NCBI RefSeq assembly: GCF_025398035.1
Contig: NZ_CP104558.1
Span: 1,240,001-1,304,000, forward strand
Length of the DNA stretch: 64,000 nucleotides
Reading direction: 5' to 3'
Source of the DNA: Rossellomorea vietnamensis
GTDB taxonomy: Bacteria > Bacillota > Bacilli > Bacillales > Bacillaceae_B
The notes beneath the pieces are model-generated. The model was not told where the DNA came from. It made no database searches and worked only from the letters and a program-made list of their open reading frames with translations. The position numbers and the translations under genes are program-made. Shown one piece after another: positions 43,761 through 53,181 of the stretch. Every line of letters starts with the position of its first letter. Position 1 is the stretch's first letter.

Positions 43761-44693
43761 TTATTTACCCCAGCGCATAATGATCGCGCCCCAAGTTAAA
43801 CCGCCACCGAATCCTACCATGACGACAACATCATTCTCTTTCACTCTTCCCGCTTCAAGATCTTCCACTAAGGAAACCGGGATAGAAGCCGCTGATGTAT
43901 TTCCATATTTATTTACGGTCTTAGACATTTTTTCCACCGGCAGCTCAAGGCGCTGCCTAGCTGCTTCCATGATACGGATATTGGCCTGGTGAGGAATGAG
44001 GAAATCTACGTCCTCTTTACTTAAACCTGCCTTTTCAATCACATTTATACTGGATTCGCCCATTTGACGAACTGCGAATTTGAACACTTCCCGGCCGTTC
44101 ATGATCAATTTTTCATCCTGATACAAATGTTTCGCTCCTGATCCGTCCGATCCTAATTCAAAGGCAAGGATCCCCTTGCCGTCTGGAACGGGTCCAAGGA
44201 CCGCCGCACCGGCAGCATCTCCAAATAGGACGGCTGTGTTACGATCCTCCCAGTCAGTGATTTTGGATAATTTCTCTACACCGACCACGAGGACATTCTT
44301 GTACGCACCATTATCGATGAATTGCTTTGCCGTAATCATACCATACATAAATCCTGCGCATGCGGCACTGATATCCATTGCCGCAGCCTTCTTGGCTCCC
44401 AATCTTTCCTGAAGGAGGCAGGCAACGGATGGGAATGGATGATCCGGGGTAACGGTTGCTACCATGATCAGGTCGATGTCCTCGGGATCGATCTCCGCAT
44501 CAGCAATTGCCTTCTTTGCGGCTTCGAAAGCCATATCAGAGGTATTTGTTTCATTATTTGCTATTCTTCTCTCTTCAATGCCTGTTCTCGTACGAATCCA
44601 TTCATCCGAAGTATCCACCATTTTCTCAAGATCCGCGTTTGTTAAGATCTTTTCAGGAAGATAACGTCCAATTCCAATAATACCTGTATTCAT
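43761..44693 (-). CDS. fabHA: 3-oxoacyl-ACP synthase III, FabH
   Basis: Condenses acyl-CoA primers with malonyl-ACP to start fatty acid synthesis; in Bacillus it prefers branched primers. 310 residues with Cys in [13 protein letters not shown] (about 112), His in [15 protein letters not shown] (about 237) and Asn in [14 protein letters not shown] (about 267). First gene of fabHA-fabF. Promoter TTGCAG-17-TAAAAT with FapR box. Confidence 0.96.
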   Translation of the reverse strand: MNTGIIGIGRYLPEKILTNADLEKMVDTSDEWIRTRTGIEERRIANNETNTSDMAFEAAKKAIADAEIDPEDIDLIMVATVTPDHPFPSVACLLQERLGAKKAAAMDISAACAGFMYGMITAKQFIDNGAYKNVLVVGVEKLSKITDWEDRNTAVLFGDAAGAAVLGPVPDGKGILAFELGSDGSGAKHLYQDEKLIMNGREVFKFAVRQMGESSINVIEKAGLSKEDVDFLIPHQANIRIMEAARQRLELPVEKMSKTVNKYGNTSAASIPVSLVEDLEAGRVKENDVVVMVGFGGGLTWGAIIMRWGK

Positions 44694-44753
44694 ACTGGCG
44701 TTCCCTACTTTCGCTTATAATTTTTTTCATATACTCAATGGTTATTATCAATT

Positions 44754-44772
44754 ATTATGACTTGGTACTAAT
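44754..44772. promoter_or_regulatory. FapR operator of fabHA-fabF
   Basis: ATTATGACTTGGTACTAAT, 15 of 19 to the box at fabI (12313-12331); overlaps the 3' edge of the -10 hexamer, a repressing position. Confidence 0.75.
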
Positions 44773-44799
44773 TTTATCGAAGATTTCTACTTTCTGCAA
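44771..44799 (-). promoter_or_regulatory. Sigma-A promoter of fabHA-fabF
   Basis: Minus strand TTGCAG (44799-44794), 17-bp spacer, TAAAAT (44776-44771). Confidence 0.7.
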
Positions 44800-44818
44800 T
44801 TATTTTTTCTTCCTAACA

Positions 44819-44856
44819 AAAGACGGGTCACCTTAAATTCAGGTGACCCGTCTTTC
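44819..44856 (-). terminator. Terminator of med-comZ
   Basis: AAAGACGGGTCACCT / AGGTGACCCGTCTTT, perfect 15-bp stem followed by TTGTTAGG on the minus strand. Confidence 0.85.
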
Positions 44857-44863
44857 CATTCGC

Positions 44864-45052
44864 TTATTCTTTATGTAAGGCATCCTGTTTGCCTAATTCA
44901 TAAGCTTCACTCATGACCTGGGTGAACAGCGTCATGAATGGCTGCAGCATTTCAGGAGAGAACTCGACTCCCGCTTGATCGAGTTGTTCTTTCGCTTGGG
45001 GGAAATACTTCATGGCAATCTGCATAAACTCCATTGTTTTGTCTTGATTCAT
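44864..45052 (-). CDS. comZ: ComG operon inhibitor ComZ
   Basis: Small acidic helical protein of 62 residues that lowers comG expression in B. subtilis. Sequence MNQDKTMEFMQIAMKYFPQAKEQ followed by a helix with MLQPFMTLFTQVMSEAYELGKQDALHKE matches the ComZ family. The ATG lies in the last codons of med (4-bp ATGA overlap), so the two are coupled exactly as in B. subtilis. Confidence 0.92.
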   Translation of the reverse strand: MNQDKTMEFMQIAMKYFPQAKEQLDQAGVEFSPEMLQPFMTLFTQVMSEAYELGKQDALHKE

Positions 45053-46017
45053 TGCTTCGATTCCTTTCCATTCGGCAATTTGCCGGTATCAATATAGTCC
45101 TTGATATGTTGCTTTATTTCAGTTTGAAAATCTTTCGGAATGAGCGGACTGAATTTTCCCATGGAGATCACACCGTCTCCAAAATCAAATTCCAGGTTGC
45201 CTGACTCCAGCTCATCATGGGCGAACCTCTCGGCTACTACTCCATACAACTTATCAGCCTGCTGGACGGTGCTTGTCAGGACCGTTGATTCCCCGAGATC
45301 GGATTGATCGGAAACGTACCCTATGGCATAAAGTCCTTTCTCCTTAAGCTTTTCGATTACTGCTACATTATAGCCGTCACCTGCAGGATACACAACATCG
45401 ATACCCTCTTTTAGTAAAGTGTCCAACTCGTTAAGGGCCCTCTCTTGATCGTCCCAATGATTGGTGTACTCTACGTTAACCTCTGTCTCACTGTTTTGAT
45501 ACTTCGCTCCATCTATAAACCCTTGAACCTCAGGCTGCCACTCAAAGGCCGCAATCACACCGATCTTCTTCGTTTTAGAGTGAAAGGCTGCTGTCATTCC
45601 TCCGAAAAAGCCCATAGCGTATCCCTTGAACTGTAGGCTTGTCGTGTTTTTCTCCGTGGCATGTCCGTTAAAGCTGACGAAATGCATATCGGGATGCTCT
45701 CCAGACAAGTCGTTAAAGACATCCGCATACTCACTCCCATGTCCAAATACTAAGGTGACATCCTTATCATCAAATTCCTCTACTGCCTGCTTGATTGATG
45801 TATCATTCTTCATTCCCTCTTTATAGAACACGTCTGCATGATAATCGGATTGTATTTTTAGTAATCCTTTGTACCCTTTTGTTCCCCAAACTCCATCATT
45901 CACTGCTTCCGGAACAAGTAAACCAACCTTTTCTATCTCTTCGCTGTTTCCTGCTGAACAACCACTTAGTCCGACCAGGAATACAATCAGGAAAAACATG
46001 TACCATTTCTTATTCAT
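45049..46017 (-). CDS. med: Med, BMP-family lipoprotein and positive regulator of comK
   Basis: Substrate-binding-like lipoprotein (BMP/PnrA fold), 322 residues. Signal with lipobox L-S-G-C at Cys20. KVGLLVPEAVNDGVWGTKGYKGLLKIQ-type start, DVTLVFGHGSEYADVF, FFGGMTAAFHSKTKKIGVIAAFEWQPEVQGFIDGAKY and IDVVYPAGDGYNVAVIEKLKEKGLYAIGYVSDQ show the nucleoside-binding fold. Start placed at ATG 46017, nine bases after AAAGGAG. In B. subtilis Med raises ComK levels. Ligand unknown. Confidence 0.92.
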   Translation of the reverse strand: MNKKWYMFFLIVFLVGLSGCSAGNSEEIEKVGLLVPEAVNDGVWGTKGYKGLLKIQSDYHADVFYKEGMKNDTSIKQAVEEFDDKDVTLVFGHGSEYADVFNDLSGEHPDMHFVSFNGHATEKNTTSLQFKGYAMGFFGGMTAAFHSKTKKIGVIAAFEWQPEVQGFIDGAKYQNSETEVNVEYTNHWDDQERALNELDTLLKEGIDVVYPAGDGYNVAVIEKLKEKGLYAIGYVSDQSDLGESTVLTSTVQQADKLYGVVAERFAHDELESGNLEFDFGDGVISMGKFSPLIPKDFQTEIKQHIKDYIDTGKLPNGKESKQ

Positions 46018-46118
46018 GTGCAGCAACTCCTTTAAAGCCCATGCAGCATCTATAAAAGGTTCATTACATCATCCCTATTTTACCCTCACCTGTATCTACA
46101 TGAAAAGGAAAAGTTTTC

Positions 46119-46847
46119 TCACTCCTCAATTTCATGCAAGCGAATCCCTTTTTCTTGTTGATCAATGATGCCCCTGTGAGACTTTGATGGTCTGACGATC
46201 ACTTCTTTTCCAACGGCATCGATTTTACGGTGACCAGTTGAAAACGTTTCATTTGTGATATAGGATAGAGCTTCATTCCAGCTCCTGTCTGACAGAGGCT
46301 TCAAGGTAAAGATGTCTTTTTTTGAAGAGAGATTGACAATCATTTTAGCTGCGTCCTTCACATAAATCGCCCCCGAGGGATCATCCACATAATCCGTTCC
46401 TTCCCCTTTGCCGGTCAATATTTGTGCAAAAAGGAATTCTTCCGGTTGATGGATACCATATAATGTTGGAAGGTAGAAGGCAGCACCATCTTCCTCAAGA
46501 CCTCTATTTCCTTTCCCGTTGGAATAGATTCGAATCACATGAAAGGGTTGGTCCACTTTTGAGAGCAGTTCATCCACTTCTGATAAATACCCCGCCCTAT
46601 TCCCTCTTACCTGATCATAGTAAGGAAGGAATACACTGGACCCTCTGCGTACGCTCTTATCCCATCCCCCATAAGACACGTACTCCAGGTTTGCATTCCT
46701 TCCAATTTCCATCCATTTATCCTTCGTCTCTTTGTGCTCATCGATGGCGGTCACGGTCCATCCTTTTTCCAGAAGGGCATGACAGAGTTCAAATCCCAAA
46801 AACTGTTGTGCAGCGAAAACGAACGCATGATGGTTCAAGTCAATCAC
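46119..46847 (-). CDS. yjaV: YjaV-like NAD(P)-dependent epimerase-like protein
   Basis: Protein of 242 residues in the position of B. subtilis yjaV (yjaU-yjaV-med). Extended-SDR-like architecture is suggested by the N-terminal strand-helix HHAFVFAAQQFLGFELCHALLEKGWTVTAIDEHKE and by YLPTLYGIHQPEEFLFAQIL and AIYVKDAAKMIVNLSSKK (C-terminal epimerase features). The dinucleotide-binding Gly-x-x-Gly-x-x-Gly is not intact (AAQQFLGFEL), so cofactor binding may be lost. 13 bp after yjaU; probably one operon. Role unknown. Confidence 0.75.
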   Translation of the reverse strand: MIDLNHHAFVFAAQQFLGFELCHALLEKGWTVTAIDEHKETKDKWMEIGRNANLEYVSYGGWDKSVRRGSSVFLPYYDQVRGNRAGYLSEVDELLSKVDQPFHVIRIYSNGKGNRGLEEDGAAFYLPTLYGIHQPEEFLFAQILTGKGEGTDYVDDPSGAIYVKDAAKMIVNLSSKKDIFTLKPLSDRSWNEALSYITNETFSTGHRKIDAVGKEVIVRPSKSHRGIIDQQEKGIRLHEIEE

Positions 46848-46860
46848 TCCAATTTATTTG

Positions 46861-47604
46861 TTATAACTCTTTCTCATGCAGGGAAAAGTAAGATGCGATC
46901 TTCCCTCCAAGAGACCCTCGTTTCTCAGGAAGAACAAAGAATAGATCCGTTGAAATTCCTTTTGCTAAACGCTCCGTATATATATCTTTTATGAGAGTGA
47001 ATTGATTTTTATAACGATTTAGAGTCATTGACTGAACAATATACAGGGGAATAGGGATATCCTGGAATATTTTGTAGTCCTGTGATTGTTGTGAGATGAA
47101 GGCTTCACAATCCTCTTCCTTCATCTTCAGCATCAATGAAAGTTCTTTTATCACTTTTTTATAAAAGAATTTCTGTTCTTTTTCTTGTTCTAAATGGTCA
47201 TACATCGATACGCAGGGGGAGAGCAGGACGGCACTCCTAATATCATGTGCCAATTTCGGATAGAGATTTTTCAATACTAACGCTCCCATTCCTTCGGCCA
47301 AAATGTGGATCTTTCCATTGATGATTTCGTTCCGTTTCACATGCTGATAGAGTCGCCTGGCCAATTGTACGGCTTGATCGCTACCCCAATTCGCTCCATA
47401 CAGATTACTATAATATACAATGTACCCCTTGGCTGTCAGCTCTTGAATCCACTTATACCGCGCCTCATGCTGCACCCAGAAACTGCTCTTTTCGTCTACA
47501 TAGTGATGGGAGTCCCCTATAATCATTACAGCGAATCCATTTGGTCGTTCAGGGTAATGGATCATGCACCACTCTTGCTCTAATTGAAACAATCGTTGAT
47601 ACAT
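46861..47604 (-). CDS. yjaU: YjaU-like alpha/beta-hydrolase-fold protein
   Basis: Cytoplasmic protein of 247 residues, syntenic with B. subtilis yjaU. The alpha/beta-hydrolase fold is indicated by NGFAVMIIGDSHHYVDE (first strands), SNLYGANWGSDQAVQLARRLY and KIHILAEGMGALVLKNLYPKLAHDIRSAVLLSPCVS. At the nucleophile elbow the usual G-x-S-x-G reads A-E-G-M-G, so the catalytic serine is missing; the protein may be non-catalytic. Forms a likely operon with yjaV. Confidence 0.75.
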   Translation of the reverse strand: MYQRLFQLEQEWCMIHYPERPNGFAVMIIGDSHHYVDEKSSFWVQHEARYKWIQELTAKGYIVYYSNLYGANWGSDQAVQLARRLYQHVKRNEIINGKIHILAEGMGALVLKNLYPKLAHDIRSAVLLSPCVSMYDHLEQEKEQKFFYKKVIKELSLMLKMKEEDCEAFISQQSQDYKIFQDIPIPLYIVQSMTLNRYKNQFTLIKDIYTERLAKGISTDLFFVLPEKRGSLGGKIASYFSLHEKEL

Positions 47605-47852
47605 TCAAATTTCTCCTTTTACATACTGAGTCTCTATAGTTTATGTAATGAGACTGCATTTGTAAGGGAGATAGCCCATAGGAAACCTTTTATTTATAAA
47701 TTTTTGCCCCTATCCTCCAACAGATGACAGGGTTTACATTTCACAGATTAGTCATTTATTAATTGTTAAAGCTGTGGTAAACTAATAAAGATTGAAATGA
47801 GTGACAACATACGATTGAATGTGTTCAATACATAGGAATGAGGTGACTTGGC

Positions 47853-48035
47853 GTGAGATTTTTTTGGATGTTCTTCTGGGCTTTTGCATTGTCCGAAATG
47901 CTGACTTACGTTGTAAGTTCAATGAATGGAAACGAATTTCATTTTCAAACAGGATTAATCCTTTCCGTTTGTTTCGCGGTACTGGTATTCCTTATCACGC
48001 TTGTTATTCCAAACGAGCCTGCAGAAAACCATTAA
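47853..48035 (+). CDS. yjzD: DUF2929 small membrane protein YjzD
   Basis: Sixty-residue protein of the DUF2929 family with two membrane helices (FFWMFFWAFALSEMLTYVVSSM and TGLILSVCFAVLVFLITLVIP) and tail NEPAENH. GTG start with GAGGTG upstream. B. subtilis YjzD has the same location next to yjaU. Divergent from yjaU and convergent with clpB. Function unknown. Confidence 0.85.
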   Translation: MRFFWMFFWAFALSEMLTYVVSSMNGNEFHFQTGLILSVCFAVLVFLITLVIPNEPAENH

Positions 48036-48066
48036 AAAAAGCAGCCAAATCCGGCTGCTTTTTTCA
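48034..48066. terminator. Bidirectional terminator between yjzD and clpB
   Basis: AAAAAGCAGCC / GGCTGCTTTTT stem with T-runs on both strands; clpB ends at 48068. Confidence 0.88.
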
Positions 48067-48067
48067 T

Positions 48068-50659
48068 TTAATGAATCGTTAGACCATTTTCACCCGCATC
48101 AATCGTGATGGTTTGACCCTGCCGTATATTTCCGGCAATGAGCTCCCTTGCAAGCTTAGTCTCGATTTCCCTCTGCAAGTACCTTTTTAAAGGACGAGCT
48201 CCATACACGGGATCATATGCGGATTCTGCAATGAATTCCTTCGCCCCTTCTGTCAGGGTAAGAATGATCTGCTGTTCCTCTACCCGATGTTGAAGGTCCT
48301 CAATGAGTTTATCAATGATCCCCTTAATGTTTTGAATACTCAATGGTTTAAATAGAATAATGTCATCCACTCGGTTAAGGAATTCAGGGCGGAACGCGGA
48401 ACGAAGCTGCCCCATCACAAGATCTTTCGTACCGGGGTCAATCTCTTCCTCTCCTTTATTCCGTTCAAGGAGATGAGAAGATCCGATATTGGATGTCATG
48501 ATGATCACCGTGTTCTTACAATCAATGGTTCTCCCTTGAGAATCGGTGATCCGGCCATCGTCAAGCATTTGCAGAAGAATATTGAATACTTCGGGATGGG
48601 CCTTTTCAATTTCATCCAGCAAGATGACTGAATAAGGTTTACGCCTGATCGCTTCCGTCAGCTGACCGCCTTCTTCATAGCCAACATATCCAGGAGGTGC
48701 ACCGATCAAACGGGAAACCGCATGTTTCTCCATATATTCCGACATATCGATTCGGATCATCTGCTCTTCGCTGTCAAATAACGTTTGGGCAAGTGTCTTC
48801 GCAAGCTCTGTCTTCCCGACTCCTGTCGGGCCTAAGAAAATGAAGGAACCAATCGGTCTGTTCGGATCCTTGATCCCTGCCCTTGCACGAATGACGGCAT
48901 CACTGACCAGCCCGACAGCTTCATCCTGGCCGATCACCCGCTCATGAAGAATGTGATCAAGCTTCAATAGCTTCTCCCGTTCTCCTTCTACAAGCTTTGT
49001 GACCGGGATTCCGGTCCATCTCGCCACAATGTTCGCCACTTCTTCTTCTGTCACTTCTTCACGAAGCAGGCGCCCTTCCTGTTCTTTCATCATTTCCTGC
49101 TCTACCGCCGCAAGTTCTTTCTCCATGGCCGGGATCCGTCCATGCCTGAGCTCAGCGGCTTTATTCAAATCGTAATCACTTTCGGCTTCTTCCAACTTGC
49201 GCCGGAGTTTCTCCAGTTCTTCCCGCTTCTCCTGTACTACGGAGATACTTTCTTTCTCCTGTTGCCATTTTAATTTCATGCTATTCGCTTTTTCCTTCAG
49301 ATTGCTTAAATCTTCACGGATTCGTTCGAGCCGCTCCAGGCTTGCAGCATCCTTTTCCTTATTCAATGCTGCTTCCTCGATTTCAAGCTGCATCACTTTA
49401 CGGGTGACTTCATCGAGCTCTGAAGGCATCGAATCGATTTCCGTCCGGATCATCGCACATGCTTCATCGATCAGGTCGATGGCTTTATCAGGTAGGAACC
49501 GGTCTGATATATAACGATCCGACAGGCGGGACGCAGCTACGATGGCCCGGTCATGAATATTGACCCCATGATGGATCTCGAATCGTTCCTTCAAGCCTCT
49601 CAGGATGGAAATCGTATCCTCCACATTCGGTTCCTGTACGAGCACTTGTTGAAAGCGTCTTTCCAGGGCTGGATCCTTCTCGATATACTTTCGGTATTCA
49701 TTGAGGGTCGTTGCCCCGATGCAGTGAAGCTCCCCTCTGGCAAGCATGGGCTTCAGGATATTCCCCGCGTCCATGGCCCCCTCTGTTTTTCCTGCACCGA
49801 CAATCGTATGGAGTTCATCTATGAAAAGAAGGATGCGCCCTTCACTCTTTTTCACCTCTTGGAGTACGGCCTTCAGCCGCTCTTCAAACTCACCCCTGAA
49901 TTTCGCTCCTGCGACTAAAGAGCTCATGTCCAGCTCGAAAATCGTCTTATCCTTTAAACCTTCAGGTACGTCTTTACGAACAATCCTCTGTGCCAGACCT
50001 TCCACAATGGCGGTTTTCCCTACTCCCGGCTCTCCGATCAGGACGGGATTATTCTTCGTTTTCCGGGAAAGAATGCGAATGACGTGGCGGATTTCACTAT
50101 CTCTCCCGATGACAGGATCGATTCTCCCTGATCTCACATCTGCCACAAGATCCCTTCCGTATTTCTTGAGTGCTTCATATTTCACTTCCGGGTTTTGTGT
50201 CGTCACCCTGCTCCCTCCTCTTATCTGTTCAATGATTTCTCTTACGATCTTTTCCATTACCCCTTGCTGCGTCAAATACAGCGTAATCGGATGCTGCTTC
50301 TGCTTCCACAGGGAAAGAGCAAGATGCTCAATGGAAATATAGTCATCTTCCCATTTGCGTTTCAAGCTCTCACTATCGGCGAAAAGTTGATGGATATCCC
50401 TTGAAAGGTACTGTCCGTATTGGATTCCCTCACCCTCTACCGCAGGGATGTCATCTAACTTCTCATCGATCCATTCCGTCATTAACTGAATGGTTATCCC
50501 CGCCCGTTCATATATTGTGCGAAGGAAGCTCTCTTCCGGCCCGAGCAGCGACTTCCACAAATGAAGGGCACTTATATCTGTATGTAGCTTTTCTGTGGCC
50601 AATTGACCAGCCGAAGCCAACCCTTCCTGGATGCTGTGGGTCATGTTATCAAGATTCAT
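48068..50659 (-). CDS. clpB: ATP-dependent disaggregase ClpB
   Basis: Hsp100 chaperone of 863 residues that re-solubilises aggregated proteins with DnaK. Clp-N repeats ([34 protein letters not shown]), AAA-1 with Walker A G-E-P-G-V-G-K-T (about 205), coiled-coil M domain (about 400-525), AAA-2 with G-P-T-G-V-G-K-T (about 607) and Walker [15 protein letters not shown], and the D2-small domain ending [18 protein letters not shown]. No ClpP-binding IGF loop was noticed. CtsR box at its promoter. B. subtilis 168 has no clpB. Confidence 0.96.
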   Translation of the reverse strand: MNLDNMTHSIQEGLASAGQLATEKLHTDISALHLWKSLLGPEESFLRTIYERAGITIQLMTEWIDEKLDDIPAVEGEGIQYGQYLSRDIHQLFADSESLKRKWEDDYISIEHLALSLWKQKQHPITLYLTQQGVMEKIVREIIEQIRGGSRVTTQNPEVKYEALKKYGRDLVADVRSGRIDPVIGRDSEIRHVIRILSRKTKNNPVLIGEPGVGKTAIVEGLAQRIVRKDVPEGLKDKTIFELDMSSLVAGAKFRGEFEERLKAVLQEVKKSEGRILLFIDELHTIVGAGKTEGAMDAGNILKPMLARGELHCIGATTLNEYRKYIEKDPALERRFQQVLVQEPNVEDTISILRGLKERFEIHHGVNIHDRAIVAASRLSDRYISDRFLPDKAIDLIDEACAMIRTEIDSMPSELDEVTRKVMQLEIEEAALNKEKDAASLERLERIREDLSNLKEKANSMKLKWQQEKESISVVQEKREELEKLRRKLEEAESDYDLNKAAELRHGRIPAMEKELAAVEQEMMKEQEGRLLREEVTEEEVANIVARWTGIPVTKLVEGEREKLLKLDHILHERVIGQDEAVGLVSDAVIRARAGIKDPNRPIGSFIFLGPTGVGKTELAKTLAQTLFDSEEQMIRIDMSEYMEKHAVSRLIGAPPGYVGYEEGGQLTEAIRRKPYSVILLDEIEKAHPEVFNILLQMLDDGRITDSQGRTIDCKNTVIIMTSNIGSSHLLERNKGEEEIDPGTKDLVMGQLRSAFRPEFLNRVDDIILFKPLSIQNIKGIIDKLIEDLQHRVEEQQIILTLTEGAKEFIAESAYDPVYGARPLKRYLQREIETKLARELIAGNIRQGQTITIDAGENGLTIH

Positions 50660-50676
50660 TATCTGTCACCTCACAT

Positions 50677-50693
50677 TTTGACCTTCATTGACC
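50677..50693 (-). promoter_or_regulatory. CtsR operator of clpB
   Basis: Minus strand GGTCAATGAAGGTCAAA, a direct heptad repeat with one mismatch to GGTCAAANANGGTCAAA, about 10 bp downstream of the -10 TATAAT (50708-50703) and therefore over the transcription start. Confidence 0.8.
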
Positions 50694-50729
50694 TTTAATG
50701 ACATTATATCCCTTTCATTCGAAAAAGGA

Positions 50730-50775
50730 AAAGAAAAAGGAACAAGGATTGCCTTGAACGGGGCACCCTTGTTCC
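50730..50775 (-). terminator. Terminator of yjzC
   Basis: GGAACAAGG-TGCC / GGCA-CCTTGTTCC stem (50739-50775), followed on the minus strand by TTTTTCTTTTCC. Confidence 0.82.
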
Positions 50776-50781
50776 TGATGG

Positions 50782-50961
50782 TTAAGGTTTTCTCATATAC
50801 GACCATAGGCGGTTATGGTTGGAGTTCTCAGGAAACCTGTCCCCTGCTTTCAGACGCAGTTTTTGCGGATTCTTTACCATGCTCCCGGTTTCACCGATTT
50901 CTATATACTCACCATTGTTCGGTGCCTTTTCGCCGGCCCTGAATTGTCGTGACTGTCCCAT
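50782..50961 (-). CDS. yjzC: YjzC-like small protein
   Basis: Soluble protein of 59 residues in the YjzC family: MGQSRQFRAGEKAPNNGEY, IEIGETGSMVKNPQKLRLKAG and DRFPENSNHNRLWSYMRKP. AAGGAGGGG ahead of ATG 50961; a frame extension to 51057 is not supported. In B. subtilis yjzC lies next to yjzD; here clpB separates them. YjzC-like proteins are short and of unknown function. Confidence 0.85.
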   Translation of the reverse strand: MGQSRQFRAGEKAPNNGEYIEIGETGSMVKNPQKLRLKAGDRFPENSNHNRLWSYMRKP

Positions 50962-51155
50962 TCTTACCCCTCCTTTTTCGAAGCGATGCTTCTTTCCTAT
51001 TTTTCTACAAGCGTGACCTTTCATGCATGCCAGATGAAGGATAAATATGATAATCACGTTACGGTTCGGTTAACATTCGGAAAAAGGCTTTACAGTCTTT
51101 CCCTTAATGGTGTTAAATTAAAAAATGTGGAGAAAAAAAGCTTGGAGGATATACA

Positions 51156-51965
51156 ATGGATTTTTATTTGATTATGAAATACTTATTTTTGGGGATTTTT
51201 CAAGGGTTCACGGAACCGATTCCGATCTCATCCAGTGGACACCTGCTGCTTGCACAGCATTTCCTTGGTATCAAAGACACAACACTGACCTTTGAAATTC
51301 TGGTCAATACGGCATCATTACTCGCTGTTCTCATTATTTACCGGGAAGACATCTTACGCCTCATCGTAAATGGCCTCGGTTATTTCAAGCAGAAAACACC
51401 CGAAACAAAACGTGATTTTCATTTCATCATATATTTACTGATCGGCACAATCCCAGCTGGGGTGATCGGTATATTATTCGGCGATGTGATTGAGGAACAT
51501 CTTACTTCTGTCATCACGGTGGGTATCACGCTCATCATTACAGGTATCGCCCTTTGGATGATCCGTAACCTGAGAGGAAGAAAAAATGATGGAGACTTGA
51601 ACGTAAAGGACGCGATCATCATCGGTCTTGCACAGGCAGTTGCCCTCATCCCCGGAATCAGTCGTTCAGGTGCAACGATCGTTGCCGCCATGGCAAGCGG
51701 TATGAAGGCAGAAACAGCCCTTCGCTTCTCGTTCCTTCTTTATATACCTGTCAGTGTAGGCGTCATGGTATTTGGGATTAGCGACTTGATGGGTGATCCG
51801 AACCTAGCTTCCATGGCGATTCCATATACAGTTGCCTTCATTGCTTCCCTGATTGCTTCTTACTTCTCATTAAAGTGGTTCATGAATATTATGGCAAAAG
51901 GGAACTTGAAATATTTCGCTATTTATTGTGTCGCGGTCGGAGCTGCCGTCCTGATTTTCACATAA
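51156..51965 (+). CDS. uppP: Undecaprenyl-diphosphatase UppP
   Basis: Membrane enzyme recycling the lipid carrier undecaprenyl diphosphate for wall synthesis; basis of bacitracin tolerance (BacA). 269 residues, about eight helices. Both family motifs are present: [19 protein letters not shown] (residues about 15-33; Glu and Ser) and [20 protein letters not shown] (about 165-184; Arg). The first motif reads [10 protein letters not shown] instead of the E. coli-type E-F-L-P-I-S-S-T-G-H, marking a Firmicutes subgroup. GGAGG before ATG. Stands between yjzC and fnr. Confidence 0.94.
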   Translation: MDFYLIMKYLFLGIFQGFTEPIPISSSGHLLLAQHFLGIKDTTLTFEILVNTASLLAVLIIYREDILRLIVNGLGYFKQKTPETKRDFHFIIYLLIGTIPAGVIGILFGDVIEEHLTSVITVGITLIITGIALWMIRNLRGRKNDGDLNVKDAIIIGLAQAVALIPGISRSGATIVAAMASGMKAETALRFSFLLYIPVSVGVMVFGISDLMGDPNLASMAIPYTVAFIASLIASYFSLKWFMNIMAKGNLKYFAIYCVAVGAAVLIFT

Positions 51966-52036
51966 ACCTTCTATCCGTCGGGTATCTTTGGTAAGCTTGT
52001 TAGAATAAGACATTTTGATGGAAACGGTGTGATCTC

Positions 52037-52729
52037 ATGAGTGAGAATGTTGAAGTGCCTTCGGAGATAAAACAGTTATTCATCGAGAAAAAGTCGGTGA
52101 GAACCTTAAAAAAAGGAAGTTACTTGTTTCAAGAAGGAAAAGCGTCTCACGAGTTATATTTAATCAAAAGCGGTCGGGTTCAAATAAGCAAAGTCATTCC
52201 CGATGGACGGGAATTATCCCTGCGCATCTGTTCAACGGATGATGTCATCGGAGAATTGACTTTATTCAGTAAAGAAGCCTACTACATGCTCAGCGCAAAA
52301 ATACTTGAGGACACGGCGGTTTATGTTTTACCGAAAGAAAGGTTTGAAGAAACACTTTCTCAAAACGGTGATCTGACCATACAATGGCTGAAATGGATAC
52401 AGCTTCAAAATCAGCAGAATCAGACAAAATTTCGCGACCTCATCCTTCATGGGAAAAAAGGAGCCCTGTATTCTACCCTGATCCGCATGACCAATAGCTA
52501 CGGAAAAGCCGTCAATACCGGTATCCTGATCGACATGCCCTTAACCAACCAGGAATTGGCCAATTTTTGCGGAACATCCAGGGAAGTCGTGAACAGATTA
52601 TTGAGCGAACTGAAGAAAGACAACGTCCTTCTGTCGGAAAAAGGATATATCACAATTTTGGATCTGGAATACCTGAAGAATGAAATTGACTGTGAGAATT
52701 GCCCGGTCTCCATATGCAGGATCGATTGA
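52037..52729 (+). CDS. fnr: Anaerobic regulator Fnr (Crp/Fnr family with C-terminal Fe-S cysteines)
   Basis: Crp/Fnr regulator of 230 residues: cyclic-nucleotide-like domain (KKGSYLFQEGKASHELYLIKSGRVQISKVIPDGRELSLRI), dimer helix, and HTH (DMPLTNQELANFCGTSREVVNRLLSELKKDNVLLSEKGYITI). The C-terminus has C219-x2-C222-x4-C227 (DCENCPVSIC), the same spacing as the [4Fe-4S] ligands of B. subtilis Fnr, instead of the N-terminal cysteines of E. coli FNR. Likely senses oxygen and controls nitrate respiration and fermentation genes, none of which are in this window. Confidence 0.85.
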   Translation: MSENVEVPSEIKQLFIEKKSVRTLKKGSYLFQEGKASHELYLIKSGRVQISKVIPDGRELSLRICSTDDVIGELTLFSKEAYYMLSAKILEDTAVYVLPKERFEETLSQNGDLTIQWLKWIQLQNQQNQTKFRDLILHGKKGALYSTLIRMTNSYGKAVNTGILIDMPLTNQELANFCGTSREVVNRLLSELKKDNVLLSEKGYITILDLEYLKNEIDCENCPVSICRID

Positions 52730-52737
52730 TCCAAACC

Positions 52738-52775
52738 TAAAAACCCCCTGAAGCAAAGCCTTTCAGGGGGTTTCT
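52738..52775. terminator. Terminator between fnr and yitW
   Basis: AAACCCCCTGAA / TTTCAGGGGGTTT stem; gene ends converge here. Confidence 0.82.
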
Positions 52776-52788
52776 CATGTATTGGGTA

Positions 52789-53097
52789 TTATCTGATTCC
52801 CAATGCGATTTTCGCATAGCGGGACATATTGTCTTTGCTCCATGGTGGATTCCAGACGATGTCTACCTCTGTTTCTTTCACTTCGGGAATGTCTCTCAGT
52901 GCTGTTTTCACTTGATCCACAATGGTTCCAGCCAACGGACAACCCATTGACGTAAGGGTCATGGTGACTGTTGCTTTCCCTTCCTCATCGAGATCCACAT
53001 CATACACTAAACCTAAATTCACTATGTCTATTCCTAATTCAGGGTCGACAACCTGCTCTAAAGCACCCATCATATTATCTTTAAGATCTTGATCCAT
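52789..53097 (-). CDS. yitW: MIP18/SufT-like Fe-S assembly protein YitW
   Basis: DUF59/MIP18-family protein of 102 residues, the same length as B. subtilis YitW, involved in maturation or transfer of iron-sulfur clusters. Core: ALEQVVDPELGIDIVNLGLVYDVDLDEEG, VTMTLTSMGCPLAGTIVDQVKTAL (conserved Cys) and VDIVWNPPWSKDNMSRYAKIALG. ATG 53097 follows AAAGGAG. Ordered yitW-yitV-(divergent) yitU as in B. subtilis. Confidence 0.92.
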   Translation of the reverse strand: MDQDLKDNMMGALEQVVDPELGIDIVNLGLVYDVDLDEEGKATVTMTLTSMGCPLAGTIVDQVKTALRDIPEVKETEVDIVWNPPWSKDNMSRYAKIALGIR

Positions 53098-53181
53098 GCT
53101 AATCACTCCTTTACGCTTATACTTGTCTCTTACCCATTTTCATTACTCATCTTAACAAATAACCACGTATAAAACAAAAAG

